A DNA stretch of 64,000 bases from Gemmatimonadota bacterium (GCA_016182795.1 JACPFW010000015.1:62001-126000), one strand, 5' to 3'; counted from the first letter of the stretch, positions 29,274 through 39,107 are shown. The notes: generated from the letters alone by a model not told the origin. Made by a program: numbers and translations.

Positions 29274-29912
29274 GTGAAGCGTTTGTTCTTCAGTCTGTGT
29301 CTGATTCCCGCCCTCGCGTACGGGCAGTCATATACCTATCCATCGTTCCAGCTCCCCACGCTCGTCGAGCGCGAGTACAACTTTGTGGCCGCCGACGGCG
29401 GGCGCGCGGGCGCCACGCTGCTGTTCCAATGGCGCGAGGCGGTGTCGCCGTTGTGGCAGGTTGGTGTGGACGCCGGCCTTGCCGACCCCGATGGCAACGC
29501 GTCGTCGCGGCTGGTGCTTGGCGGCCACGTCGCGCGCCAGCTTACGCGGGCGACCGCGGACTTTCCCTTCGATGTGGCGCTGACCGGCGGACTCGGCTTC
29601 TCTGGCGTCGACGGGCACAACGTCTGGCGCATTCCGCTCGGCGCCTCGGTGGGGCACCGCTTTGCGCTCGACGGCGCGATGAGCGTGACGCCGTTTGTGC
29701 ATCCGCGCCTCTCGATCGATCGCTGCAACGACTGCCGGGCGGGCGACAGCGGCGGCAAGCTGAACGTCGCGATCGATCTTGGCGGCAGTCTGCAGGTCAC
29801 CGACCAGGTGGCGCTTCGCATCGCCGCGACGGCGGCCGGCAGCGACTACCTGGGGTCGGGGAACGGGTTGGGGTTGAGTGTGGCGTGGACGCCGAAGGGA
29901 CTGAGGAAATGA
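29274..29912 (+). CDS. Small exported protein, probable outer-membrane beta-barrel
   Basis: 212 residues from a GTG. Signal peptide MKRLFFSLCLIPALAYGQ. The mature part has alternating amphipathic strands with Gly turns (ATLLFQWREAVSPLWQVGVDAGLA, RLVLGGHVARQL, GLGLSVAWTPKG) like an 8- to 10-strand barrel. A CNDC motif (about residue 149) could form a disulfide. No family is assigned. It ends before a 13-nt repeat and a two-way terminator. Confidence 0.65.
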   Translation: MKRLFFSLCLIPALAYGQSYTYPSFQLPTLVEREYNFVAADGGRAGATLLFQWREAVSPLWQVGVDAGLADPDGNASSRLVLGGHVARQLTRATADFPFDVALTGGLGFSGVDGHNVWRIPLGASVGHRFALDGAMSVTPFVHPRLSIDRCNDCRAGDSGGKLNVAIDLGGSLQVTDQVALRIAATAAGSDYLGSGNGLGLSVAWTPKGLRK

Positions 29913-29928
29913 TCTAGGATTTGGACCT

Positions 29929-29967
29929 AGGATTGCGATTTAGGATTGCGATTTAGGATTGCGATGA
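29929..29967 (+). repeat. Three 13-nt tandem repeats
   Basis: AGGATTGCGATTT twice, then AGGATTGCGATGA, beginning 16 bp after the stop of the small barrel gene and ending 12 bp before the terminator stem. Markedly AT-richer than the surroundings. Confidence 0.85.
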
Positions 29968-29979
29968 TGATTGAGCAAG

Positions 29980-30009
29980 AGGCCGAGGGAACTGTTCCCT
30001 CGGCCTTTG
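29980..30009. terminator. Two-way terminator between the barrel gene (+) and waaA (-)
   Basis: 11-bp perfect stem AGGCCGAGGGA/TCCCTCGGCCT with loop ACTGT. It is followed by TTTG on the plus strand; the minus-strand side has a weaker T-run. Confidence 0.82.
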
Positions 30010-30048
30010 TCTTGGACCGCCTTTCGTTGTTGCGTTGGGTGCGCGTCG

Positions 30049-31332
30049 CTAGAGCAATCCTTCCAGCAGCGCGACGCTGCGCTCGGCGGCGCCTCGGCCA
30101 CGGTTCACCATGGCGCGCGCGTTCTCGCCGGCGGCGGCGCGCGCGGAGCGGTCGGTGAGCCAAATCGAAACCGCGTTGCCCAGCTCGGCGGCGTCGGCGA
30201 CGGTACGCCCGCCGTGCGCGGCGATGAGCAGGGCGGCGTCCCGTCCGTTCTTGGCGAATCGCGGACCGAACAGCACCGGCGCACCGAAGGCCGCGGGCTC
30301 GAGCACCGAATGCAGGCCGGCGTCGTGGAAGCCGCCGCCGACATACGCGACGTCGGCCAGCGCGTACAACTCGCCGAGCACACCCACGCGGTCGACGAGC
30401 ACCACGTCGGCGCGGCCGGCATCGTGCGCGCCGAGTCGGGCGCAGTGCAGCGCATCGCGCGCGGCCCACGCGGTGACGGCCGCGAGGTGCGGCGCGGTGG
30501 GCTCATGCGGGGCGACGATGATCCGTGCATCGGGCACGCGTACGCGCACCCCACGCCAGGCCAGCTCGAGCGCCGCTTCGTCGCCCGGCCACGTGGAGCC
30601 GGCGACCAGCGTCGGGCGTGGCGAGACGAGCGGGGCCAGCAGCGCCGAGTCGCGGTCCACCGACTCGGCGCGCGCCCACACCTGGTCGTAGCGCGTGTCG
30701 CCGGTGACGCGCACGTGCGCGCGATTCACTCCCAACGCAACCAGACGCTCGGCGTCCGCGGTGTCGATGGCGCCCACCGCGCCGAGGGCGGCGTACGCGT
30801 CGCGCAGCAGCGCGCGGGCCCACAGGCCGCTGCGCGCGGAGCTCTCGCCGAGTGTCGCGGAGATCATGGCGACATGGACGCCGTCGCGCGCCGCCTCGTC
30901 GACGAGCACGGGCCAGACATCGAGCTTGCTGAACACCAGCGCCGTCGGCCGCAGCGTGGCGAGGAGCGTGCGGGCCGCGCGCGCGGTGTCGAACGGCAGG
31001 TAGTCCCAGTAGTCGGCGCCGACGCGCGACGCAAACGAGGCGGCGCTGCTGGAGAAATGCGTGTAGACCAGCTGCACGTCAGGGCGTCGGGCGCGCAGCA
31101 GTTCCAGCACCGGGCGCGCCTGTAGGCCTTCGCCGACGGAAGGGGCGTGCATCCAGAGCAGGGGGCGCGACACGTCGCGATGCGCCGCGGCCCAGCGGGA
31201 GAAGCGGTCGAGCACCCCGCGCCGCCCGGCCAGTGAGCGCAGGGCCTTGCTCTCGCCGTCGCGGGCGGCCGCGGCCGCCCATTCCGCCAGGGTGCCGGCG
31301 GTCGCGTAGGCGGCGCGCAGTGCGGCGTTCAC
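30049..31332 (-). CDS. waaA: 3-deoxy-D-manno-octulosonic acid (KDO) transferase
   Basis: 427 residues from a GTG. A GT-B glycosyltransferase of the WaaA/KdtA family, which adds KDO to lipid A at the inner membrane. WMHAPSVGEGLQARPVLELL corresponds to the family's HAASVGE motif with the catalytic Glu; LVFSKLDVWP takes the place of ETELWP. The C-terminal half has VGGGFHDAGLHSVLEPAAFGAPVLFGP, the conserved sugar-nucleotide loop. It starts 12 bp after the stop of the DsbA-like gene. Presence of this gene implies an LPS outer membrane. Confidence 0.9.
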   Translation of the reverse strand: MNAALRAAYATAGTLAEWAAAAARDGESKALRSLAGRRGVLDRFSRWAAAHRDVSRPLLWMHAPSVGEGLQARPVLELLRARRPDVQLVYTHFSSSAASFASRVGADYWDYLPFDTARAARTLLATLRPTALVFSKLDVWPVLVDEAARDGVHVAMISATLGESSARSGLWARALLRDAYAALGAVGAIDTADAERLVALGVNRAHVRVTGDTRYDQVWARAESVDRDSALLAPLVSPRPTLVAGSTWPGDEAALELAWRGVRVRVPDARIIVAPHEPTAPHLAAVTAWAARDALHCARLGAHDAGRADVVLVDRVGVLGELYALADVAYVGGGFHDAGLHSVLEPAAFGAPVLFGPRFAKNGRDAALLIAAHGGRTVADAAELGNAVSIWLTDRSARAAAGENARAMVNRGRGAAERSVALLEGLL

Positions 31333-31344
31333 ACCCGGGGCGGA

Positions 31345-32061
31345 TTACTTGCCGGCGGGCTTGGCGGCGAGGGCCGCCTCGATGGCCGCGCGGAACGCCG
31401 AGAGCGGCTGGGCGCCGACGAGCGGTGTGCTGCCAACGAAGAACGTCGGAGTCGACTGCGCGCCGGCCCGCGTGACGCGCTGCTCATCGGCCTGCAGGAT
31501 CGGGCCCATCGCGTTGGACTGGACGCACGCGCGCAGCGAGTCAACGTTGGCGCCGGCCGCGGCGGCGAGTTGCTCGAAGAACGGCGCGGCGTTGGGCAGC
31601 TTCGCCCACTCCTGCTGCGTGTTGAAGAGCGCGTCCTGCACCGGCCAGAACTTGCCCTGCACGGCGGCGCACATGGCGGCCTGCGCCGCCGGCGCGGCGT
31701 TGGGGTGGATGGAGAGCGGCAGGTTCATGTAGGCGACGCGCAGCTTGCCCGTCTCCACGTACTCCTTGCGGATCGGCCCCCACGCCTCGTCGTGCCACTG
31801 CTTGCAGAACGGGCACTGGAAGTCGCTGATGATGATCATCCAGACGCGGGCTTTTTCGCTGCCGATGATGCGTCCCGCATCGGCCTTCGCCAGCACGGCT
31901 GAGGTGCTGTCGCCGCTCGCGACGTTCGCGCCGCTCGCGGCGCTCCCCGCAACGGGGGTGAGCGTGGCGGCGTCGGCGTCGCGCGCGGCAGCGCCGCGAT
32001 CGTTGGATGCGCATCCTGCGAGGGCGAGCGCGAGGAGGATGGAAGAGAGGCGGCGCGGCAT
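31345..32061 (-). CDS. DsbA-like thioredoxin-fold lipoprotein
   Basis: 238 residues. Lipoprotein signal with lipobox LAGC (Cys17), then a low-complexity spacer. The thioredoxin_4/DsbA-type domain has active site FQCPFCKQWH (Cys83 and Cys86) and the cis-Pro loop STPTFFVG. An oxidoreductase for periplasmic disulfides is likely. The ATG at 32061 is chosen because the longer frame from 32163 would bury the signal. It leads a two-gene operon with waaA. Confidence 0.88.
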   Translation of the reverse strand: MPRRLSSILLALALAGCASNDRGAAARDADAATLTPVAGSAASGANVASGDSTSAVLAKADAGRIIGSEKARVWMIIISDFQCPFCKQWHDEAWGPIRKEYVETGKLRVAYMNLPLSIHPNAAPAAQAAMCAAVQGKFWPVQDALFNTQQEWAKLPNAAPFFEQLAAAAGANVDSLRACVQSNAMGPILQADEQRVTRAGAQSTPTFFVGSTPLVGAQPLSAFRAAIEAALAAKPAGK

Positions 32062-32674
32062 CGGCGGATAAGAAAATTTGAGCGGGTGCGAGGCACGGCG
32101 GACGCCGTGCGGCAGAGTACATAAGTGTAGTCGCCGAGCTTTCGGCTCGCGACAGCACCGCAAATGGCGTGAGGGACAGTGCGCGGCGTCGCGAAGTAAG
32201 ACGCCTTACGCGCTCAGTCGGGGGACAACGCAGAAATCGGGATACCTTAGTCAGGCGAGATCGCGGAAAATGGCGTTACCTGACGGTGACACTCGGCGTG
32301 TCGGTCTCGCTAACTTCTGTCGCCGTGCGGGGATGTGATCGGCACCGGCGTGTAGGGGAATCCCTGAAATTTCAATTTGCGCAAAACTTTCCCAGCGAAT
32401 AGCATTTGCGGCTGTGACGGAAGTTACACGTCGCAGGTATGGGAGTGTGCAACCCGTGGGCCGAGAGGCTCAAGGGCGTTGTGAAGTGGTGTGGCACGCG
32501 CGTCAGGACTCCGCTGCGCGGCCCAACTGGACTTGGTGTTTTTTGCTGGACCCGCTGGGGGATGTACCCAGCGATCCGGCTGAAGTTCCGCTCCGTTCTT
32601 TCGGGGCAGCAGTGCGAAGCACCTGATGGCAGTAGTTCCAGTTCCCCACCTTTTGTTAAGGGAGTCCGAAGACC
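32062..32674 (+). other. Long leader region before SusC 2
   Basis: 613 bp without a supported gene, between the divergent DsbA-like gene and SusC 2. The middle (about 32360-32410) is AT-rich (AAATTTCAATTT, AAAACTTT) and could hold the promoter, leaving a 5' leader of roughly 250 bases. No known riboswitch motif was recognised. AGGGAG lies just before the SusC ATG. Confidence 0.4.
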
Positions 32675-35600
32675 ATGAGTACTCGGTTCCGCTGGATTAC
32701 GACCGCAGTACTGGCTCTCCTGTTTGGCGGCTCGGCCTCTGCGCTCGCGCAGAACGCCACCATCACCGGCAAGATTTTGTCGGATGCTGGCCAGCCGCTG
32801 TACGGAGCCAACGTTGTGATCGAAGCTCTGCAGATCTCGGTCGGTACCAGCGCCAGTGGCGTGTACACGATCGTGGTGCCGGGCGCTCGGGCACGCGGCC
32901 AGTCGGTTGTGATGCGCGTTCGCGCGATCGGCTATCAGCCGGTGGTGCAGAACGTCGTGTTGAATGCGGGCACGCAGACGTTCAACTTCGAGATGAAGAT
33001 TGACGTCAATCGCCTGAACCAGGTGGTGATTACCGGCGTGACCGGCGCGACGGAAGTGAAGAAGCTGGCATTCACCGTGGCGCAGGTATCGGCGGCTGAT
33101 GCTCCGGTGGCCGGGTCGAATCCGCTGTCGCAGCTGCAGGGCAAGGTCGCGGGTGCGAACATCGTGTCGGCGAGCGGCCGGCCGGGCTCGGCGCCTTCGA
33201 TCATCCTGCGAGGTCCACAGTCGATCAACGCCTCTGGCCGTGGCCAGGAGCCGCTCTACATCATCGACGGCGTCGTGTCCCAGGGTGGCCTGCAGGACAT
33301 CAACCCGCAGGACATCGAAAACGTCGAAGTGGTGAAGGGTGCCGCGGCGTCGTCGATGTACGGGTCGCGCGCCGGCAACGGCGTGATTCAGATTACGACG
33401 CGCTCCGGCAAGAACTCGCAGGACGGCATCAAGTTCCGTGTGAACGCGGAATACGGCACGTCGGACATCGAGAACATTCTCGACATTCCGAAGTCGCACG
33501 TGATGCTGATGAACGAGGACATGACGCGATTCTGCGTGATCACGAGCGGTGCTCCGGACTGCACCCGCACGGCGGATATCTACGCCGAGGCATACCGCAT
33601 CAATGATCAGGGCACGGATTTCTCGCTTCCGCCGCTCAACTTCGTCAACGACGGTGGCATCTCGCGCAACCCGGGGCCGGTCAAGCTCCGCGCGCTCTAC
33701 CTCTCCAACCCCTGGCCGAAGGCGGGAACACCGATTCGGCAGATGCTCACGAAGGGGCAGACGTACAACAACACGCTGGATGCCACGGGACGTGTGGGAC
33801 GCACCAACTTTTTCGCCTCGGCGAACATGTTCCGCCAGCAGGGGTCGCTTCGATTCATGGACGGGTACTTCCGCAATTCCATCCGTCTCAACCTCGACCA
33901 GCAAATGGCGGGGAACTGGAACTTCGGCGTGCGCACGGCGTTCACGGAAGCAATCGACAACGACGCCGCACCCCAGTGGCTGTACTTGTCGCGTCAGGCG
34001 GGGAACAGCGAACTGCTGCGTCGCGATTCGAAGGGGCGCTTGTTCGTCCGCTCGGTGCCGCAGGCACAGGGAGCCCAGAACTACAACCCGGCGTACTACG
34101 CCGAGGCGTTCCGTCCCCGGAACCGCATCGGCCGTTTTGTCGGCGCGCTGAACGCCAAGTGGCAGCCGTTGACCTGGCTGGACGCATCGGCTGAGCTGGG
34201 TTACGACTCGAGGGCCAACCACCGCGAAGGGCAGCGCGACCGCGGCTTCCGCACGACGGCGTCGAGCTCGGCCAATCAGGGCAACCTCGACTGGAGCGAA
34301 GGCAAGTCCTACGCGCTTAACACCGCGGCGATGGTCACCGCCCGCCGGTCGTGGCTGGACAACACGCTTGACTCGCGGCTTACGCTGCGCACCTCGTACG
34401 AGGCATCGGATGATCGTACCTCGAGCATGGGCGGCGTGAATTTGGCGGTGCCTGGCCTCGAGGATCCGGATGCCATCATCAGCGGACAGTACATTGGTGG
34501 TACTAGCGAGCAGGTCCGCGCGCTGGGCATGTTCGCGAATATCGATCTCGACTACAAGGGGCGGTACATCGTCGGCGGGCTGGTTCGTCGCGACGCGGCC
34601 TCGCTCTTCGGTGCGGCGCAGCGCTGGCAGACTTACGGTCGCGCCTCGTTCGCGTGGCGTGTCAGCGAAGAGCCGTGGTTCAAGGTCTCCAAGATCTCGG
34701 ACCTCAAGATCCGCGCCTCTGAAGGAACGGCGGGCAACCGCCCGCGCTACAGCGCCCAGTACGAAACGTTCTCGATTGGCGCAGGTGGCGCGCTGAATCC
34801 GAACACCTTGGGCAACAAGGATCTGCGGCCGGAAGTGTCGCGTGAGATCGAAGTCGGCGTCGACCTCGAACTGATGAACAAGTACGGCCTGACGATCACG
34901 CACGCCAACAACGTCATCAACGACCAGCTCCTCCCCGTGACGCCACCGGCCGCGGCCGGTTTCGGCACGCAGTGGCAGAACGCGGGCGAGCTGACCAACA
35001 AGACGTGGGAAGTGTCGTTGAACATCCCGATCATACAGAAGCGCGACCTCGGCTACTCGGTGCGTTTCAACTATGACGCGACAACGTCCGTGATCACGCG
35101 CCTGGATATGCCGGAGGTCTTCTACACGGCCAATGACCAGCAGGGCACGGACAACATGTTCAAGATCAAGCAGGGCGAGAACTTCGGCTCGATCTGGGGC
35201 CGCAAGTTTGTCAAGAAGTGCTCGGAGTTGCCGACCAGCTTCCAATCGCAGTGCGGCGCTGGTCTCGACTACCAGAAGAACCAGGACGGCTTCATCGTCT
35301 ACATCGGCGCCGGCAACACGCCGAAGGACGGCATCACGAAGAACCTGTGGTTCACCCGCCTGCCGGCGGCGCAGGCGCCGTGGGGTGTCGAGAGCCTCCA
35401 GTGGGGCGGCCCGATTCTGCAGCGCGATTCCACCGGAACTGTGCCGCAGTTCAACATCGGGTCAGCGCTGCCGGATTTCCACTGGTCGTTCAGCCAGAAC
35501 TTCAACTACAAGAAGTTCACGGTGTACGCCCTGCTCGACGCGACAGTGGGCAAGTCGGTGTGGAACGAGGCGCGCCAGTGGTCGCTGGGCGACTTCCAGA

Positions 35601-35980
35601 TGTCTGAAGTCGATCAGAACGGCAAGAGCATCGGCGACGTGAAGCCGCTGGGCTACTACTTCCGCGCCGCCTCGACGAATGGCATCGGCGGTCTGTACGA
35701 CTTGCTGCAGCCGAACAACAACACGGTGGAAGACGCCAGCTTCGTGAAGCTCCGCGAGCTGTCGATCGGGTACCGCATCGGGAAGCTCCCCGGCCTCGGC
35801 GGCGACTGGAACGTCTCGTTCATCGGGCGCAACCTGAAGACTTGGACCGACTATCGGGGCTATGACCCAGAAGTTGGACTCGGCGGCGGTAACCTGGGCT
35901 CCGGGGCGCTCAACGCGGTGGACCTGTACCAGTTCCCGAACCTGCGCCAGATCACCTTCTCGATCAGCACCAGCTTCTAA
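32675..35980 (+). CDS. SusC/RagA-family TonB-linked outer-membrane transporter 2
   Basis: 1101 residues. Signal peptide to ASALAQ (26). The carboxypeptidase-D-like domain covers about 28-110; the plug contains LYIIDGVVSQGG and SMYGSRAGNGVIQITTRSG; the long barrel ends with ITFSISTSF, a C-terminal Phe as usual for barrels. It differs clearly from SusC 1, so it is not a recent duplicate. The SusD-like gene follows 65 bp after the stop. The substrate is unknown. Confidence 0.95.
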   Translation: MSTRFRWITTAVLALLFGGSASALAQNATITGKILSDAGQPLYGANVVIEALQISVGTSASGVYTIVVPGARARGQSVVMRVRAIGYQPVVQNVVLNAGTQTFNFEMKIDVNRLNQVVITGVTGATEVKKLAFTVAQVSAADAPVAGSNPLSQLQGKVAGANIVSASGRPGSAPSIILRGPQSINASGRGQEPLYIIDGVVSQGGLQDINPQDIENVEVVKGAAASSMYGSRAGNGVIQITTRSGKNSQDGIKFRVNAEYGTSDIENILDIPKSHVMLMNEDMTRFCVITSGAPDCTRTADIYAEAYRINDQGTDFSLPPLNFVNDGGISRNPGPVKLRALYLSNPWPKAGTPIRQMLTKGQTYNNTLDATGRVGRTNFFASANMFRQQGSLRFMDGYFRNSIRLNLDQQMAGNWNFGVRTAFTEAIDNDAAPQWLYLSRQAGNSELLRRDSKGRLFVRSVPQAQGAQNYNPAYYAEAFRPRNRIGRFVGALNAKWQPLTWLDASAELGYDSRANHREGQRDRGFRTTASSSANQGNLDWSEGKSYALNTAAMVTARRSWLDNTLDSRLTLRTSYEASDDRTSSMGGVNLAVPGLEDPDAIISGQYIGGTSEQVRALGMFANIDLDYKGRYIVGGLVRRDAASLFGAAQRWQTYGRASFAWRVSEEPWFKVSKISDLKIRASEGTAGNRPRYSAQYETFSIGAGGALNPNTLGNKDLRPEVSREIEVGVDLELMNKYGLTITHANNVINDQLLPVTPPAAAGFGTQWQNAGELTNKTWEVSLNIPIIQKRDLGYSVRFNYDATTSVITRLDMPEVFYTANDQQGTDNMFKIKQGENFGSIWGRKFVKKCSELPTSFQSQCGAGLDYQKNQDGFIVYIGAGNTPKDGITKNLWFTRLPAAQAPWGVESLQWGGPILQRDSTGTVPQFNIGSALPDFHWSFSQNFNYKKFTVYALLDATVGKSVWNEARQWSLGDFQMSEVDQNGKSIGDVKPLGYYFRAASTNGIGGLYDLLQPNNNTVEDASFVKLRELSIGYRIGKLPGLGGDWNVSFIGRNLKTWTDYRGYDPEVGLGGGNLGSGALNAVDLYQFPNLRQITFSISTSF

Positions 35981-36045
35981 TGACCCGGGTCGCCGGGGGG
36001 CCGCCGAATGGCGGCCCACCCGGGGGACCACACTGAGGACTTTCA

Positions 36046-37674
36046 ATGCGCAAGCATTTTCTCTGGATCGGGGCATCGCTGGTGGCGCTGACCGCCTGCG
36101 GTGACAGCCTCGACGTAGTCAACCACAACAACCCTGACGTCGCTCGCGCGTACGCCACGCCTGCGGGCGTGGAGGGCGTCGTGGGCGGGCTCGGCGTGCA
36201 GCTCAACAACACGCAGCGCGCCAGCGAGTCCATCAACACGCAGGCGAAAATCTTCGCCGGCGAACAGTTCGCAACGGTGGCGAACTTCGGCATGGCGTCG
36301 CGTACAATCATTCCGCGTAACCCCATATCGAATGACTTGGGCAACGACAGCCAGATCGGAAACGTCGCCAACTGGAACACCTTTTCCAGGACGGGACGGT
36401 CGGCGGCGACGGCAGTCTCGGCTATAAAGGCGTATCAAGAGTTGGGGCGGACGATGGGGAGCAAGGCGCAGGATGCGCGCGCCAAGGCGTTCGCATACAT
36501 GATCCTTGGGAACGCGCTGGGGTATCTCTCGCTGGGATATGACTCCGCGGCGATCGTCACTCCTTTGACTGCCAGCGACGAGATTCCCCCGTTGTCGGCC
36601 GCAGGTGAGGTCAACAAGGTAGCGCTGGCGATGCTCGATTCGGCCATTGCCGTGGCAAACTCGCCGGATGCCGCGACCGGATCAAATGGTTTCCCGCTAC
36701 CCAGCACATGGATCAGCGGCCAAGCCAACCTGACCAAAGACAACTTCATCCGGCTCGTTCGCTCGTACAAGGCGCGCCTCCGTGCTGGCGTCGCGCGTAC
36801 CCCAGCCGAGCGGGCGGCTGTGGATTGGGCTGCGGTGATCAGCGACGCGACCAACGGCATCACCGCCGATTTCACCATTAGCATCGGCGGTAGCACCGGG
36901 TGGACGGCGACGTTCGATGAGAACCAGTCGTACGTGGTTGGTGGCTGGCACTCGCTGCCGATGTTCTATATGGGCATGGCGGACACGTCGGGTGCGTACG
37001 ACGCCTGGCTCAAGATTGGACTGGACAGCCGCAAGGCGTTCCTTGTTCAGACGCCCGACAAGCGCTGGCCGGCAGGTGCGACGCGCACCGCGCAGGGGGC
37101 CAACACGCCGACCGTGGCGTTGCCGGCGGGGCAGTACATCCGCAATCGGCCGCCCGGTGAAGACGTGCCGGTGACCGGCTGGGGCGACTCGTTCTATGAC
37201 CACCGCCGGTATGGCGTCGTCAACCAGTCCAACCACACTGGACCGTATGTCGAGATGTCGGCGACCGAAGTCGACATGTTGGCAGCGGAAGGGTACATCC
37301 GTACCGGCAACCTGGCTGCCGCGTCGGTGCTGATCGACAAGACCCGCATCAAGAACGGTCTGGGCTCGGTCGGCGTGCCGGCGAGCGCAAGCGCGCCGTA
37401 CTCGACCGCGACGAGTTGTGTGCCGCAAGTGCCGGTCGGCCCATCGTTCACGTCGACGGCGTGCGGAAGCATCATGGAAGCGATGAAGTACGAGAAGCGC
37501 ATGGAGACGGCGTTCACGGGTTACCTGGTGTGGTACGCCGACGGCCGCGGATGGGGCGATCTCGTGACGGGAACGATCGTGGAATGGCCGGTGCCCTTCC
37601 AGGAAATGCAGGCTCGCTACTCCCCGTTCCATAACGGGACGCGAGCTTCGGTGAAGGGAACGTACGGCTTCTGA
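36046..37674 (+). CDS. SusD/RagB-family lipoprotein 2
   Basis: 542 residues. Lipoprotein signal MRKHFLWIGASLVALTAC with lipobox LTAC. The mature start DSLDVVNHNNPDVARAYATP is SusD-like; helical repeats with FAYMILGNALGYLSLGYDSA and KDNFIRLVRSYKARLRAGVAR follow, and then AMKYEKRMETAFTGYLVWYADGRGWGDL near the end. It partners SusC 2. Two small lipoprotein genes follow within 60 bp each and are probably in the same operon. Confidence 0.9.
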   Translation: MRKHFLWIGASLVALTACGDSLDVVNHNNPDVARAYATPAGVEGVVGGLGVQLNNTQRASESINTQAKIFAGEQFATVANFGMASRTIIPRNPISNDLGNDSQIGNVANWNTFSRTGRSAATAVSAIKAYQELGRTMGSKAQDARAKAFAYMILGNALGYLSLGYDSAAIVTPLTASDEIPPLSAAGEVNKVALAMLDSAIAVANSPDAATGSNGFPLPSTWISGQANLTKDNFIRLVRSYKARLRAGVARTPAERAAVDWAAVISDATNGITADFTISIGGSTGWTATFDENQSYVVGGWHSLPMFYMGMADTSGAYDAWLKIGLDSRKAFLVQTPDKRWPAGATRTAQGANTPTVALPAGQYIRNRPPGEDVPVTGWGDSFYDHRRYGVVNQSNHTGPYVEMSATEVDMLAAEGYIRTGNLAAASVLIDKTRIKNGLGSVGVPASASAPYSTATSCVPQVPVGPSFTSTACGSIMEAMKYEKRMETAFTGYLVWYADGRGWGDLVTGTIVEWPVPFQEMQARYSPFHNGTRASVKGTYGF

Positions 37675-37684
37675 GGCTGACGAG

Positions 37685-38185
37685 ATGTTGATCCTATCGG
37701 TTCGCGGACAGTATCGCTTCGGCCGCCGGCTGGTCGGCGCGATCGCCGTCGTCGCGCTGGCGTTGCAGATGGGGTGCTACAGCTATCACCCTCTGCAACT
37801 CAGCGTGCCGACGGCCGGACAGCGCATCGCGGTGCTCTTGAACGACCGCGGGCGCGCCTTGGTGAGCGACCGACTGGGCTCGGCAATCGACAAGGTCGAT
37901 GGCCTGTTGGTGGCCAGCGGCGGGCAGGCAATCACGCTCGAGGTGTATCGAACGCTCGATCTGCGGGGCAGCGCTGCCTCGTGGACGGGAGAGAGGGTGG
38001 AGGTGCCGCGGGATGGCATCGCCGGGTACCAGGAGCGCGAATTCAGCAAGCGTCGCACCATCATTCTTACTGCCGTCGTCGTTGGCGTAATCGCCGTCTC
38101 GATTCTCAGCGTGAATCTCAACCTGTTCAGCCGCTTCACCCGGTCTGATGCCGGGGGAGGCGGTCCGAGCAGCGATTCCAGGTAG
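37685..38185 (+). CDS. Small lipoprotein with C-terminal membrane helix
   Basis: 166 residues. The N-terminal hydrophobic stretch ends in LQMGC (lipobox, Cys31). The middle includes LNDRGRALVSDRLGSAIDKV and a beta-rich segment. A membrane helix follows (TIILTAVVVGVIAVSILSV, about 125-143), then a Gly-rich tail. Having both a lipobox and a C-terminal helix is uncommon. No family is recognised. It starts 10 bp after the SusD 2 stop, suggesting a role at the same site. Confidence 0.6.
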   Translation: MLILSVRGQYRFGRRLVGAIAVVALALQMGCYSYHPLQLSVPTAGQRIAVLLNDRGRALVSDRLGSAIDKVDGLLVASGGQAITLEVYRTLDLRGSAASWTGERVEVPRDGIAGYQEREFSKRRTIILTAVVVGVIAVSILSVNLNLFSRFTRSDAGGGGPSSDSR

Positions 38186-38239
38186 GGGCTGTCTGACCTG
38201 CCGGTCAACAAGAACGCTTTTCAACGGAGTTCCTCATTC

Positions 38240-39079
38240 ATGCGGATCACTAAGGTTCCAATGCTGGTCGCCGTGTTCGCCATTGCGGCCGTCGGATGCT
38301 CGACGGACGATGGTGCGCTGACGGCCACCGCTGCCAAGCCGCCGCTTGCGTACGTGCGGTACGTTAACGCACTGCCCGATACGCAGAACACGACGGTGCG
38401 GTGGATCGATTATCTCGAGTTCACGCCGCAGTCCTTTGCTGACGTGCCTTATCGCGGCGTCGGCCAGGGGCTGTATCAGGGGTTGAAGGCTGGCTCACGG
38501 CAGTTCCGAATCTTCAACTCCGATGCTGTCGATTTCAGCACAGCCGGCAACACGGCGGTGCTGAGCGAACAGACGCTCACCTTTGAGGCAAACAAGTACT
38601 ACACCATTCTCTTCACCGGGTACGCCCGCAACGGATCGAAGAAGGTGGTCCTCCTCGAAGACGCGGTCCCGTCACCGGGGAGCAACATTGCAGTTCGCGT
38701 GCTGAACGCGAACACCGGCCTCGGGTCGATTGACGCCTACAAGACAGCGGGCGTCGGTGATGCGATTACCGGATCGCCGGCCTTTGCGGCGGTGGCGGAG
38801 CAGAAGTACTCGGCGTACATCACCGCGGCGCCCGCTGCCTTCGCGATTCGTGCAACGGCGGCTGGCAATGCAGCCAACATCCTGGCGAGCGGTGCAGCGC
38901 CGGCCGGGAAGACTGGATCGACCTCGGAGGACCCGATCGGCGGCGCTGGGGTTGCTGGCACGGTGATGACGGCGATGGTGTTCCCGGCTTCCGTTTCGGG
39001 CTCCAAGGCCGCCTCGTCCACGACGCCGACCGTCGTGTACGTGGTGGACAAGCAGCCGCCGCGCACAACCTCGCCGTAA
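38240..39079 (+). CDS. DUF4397-type lipoprotein
   Basis: 279 residues. Lipobox AVGC at about residue 20. The mature part has the pattern of DUF4397 proteins: YVRYVNALPDTQNTTVRW, then YTILFTGYARNGSKKVVLLEDA and NIAVRVLNANTGLGSIDAY, two similar beta-sandwich-type halves. Function is unknown in the family. Last gene of the SusCD 2 group; a strong terminator follows. Confidence 0.78.
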   Translation: MRITKVPMLVAVFAIAAVGCSTDDGALTATAAKPPLAYVRYVNALPDTQNTTVRWIDYLEFTPQSFADVPYRGVGQGLYQGLKAGSRQFRIFNSDAVDFSTAGNTAVLSEQTLTFEANKYYTILFTGYARNGSKKVVLLEDAVPSPGSNIAVRVLNANTGLGSIDAYKTAGVGDAITGSPAFAAVAEQKYSAYITAAPAAFAIRATAAGNAANILASGAAPAGKTGSTSEDPIGGAGVAGTVMTAMVFPASVSGSKAASSTTPTVVYVVDKQPPRTTSP

Positions 39080-39107
39080 AACGCTAGATTCAGTATAGGC
39101 AGGACGG

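Noticed and set aside
32062-32674. Riboswitch in the long SusC 2 leader
   Set aside because: No consensus box of a known class could be recognised by eye. A covariance-model search would be needed to say more.
32372-35245. Very long minus-strand open frame (957 codons) opposite SusC 2
   Set aside because: The plus strand encodes a full SusC with signal, plug and barrel motifs. The minus frame is a GC-bias shadow with Arg/His/Val/Asp-rich composition and no motif.
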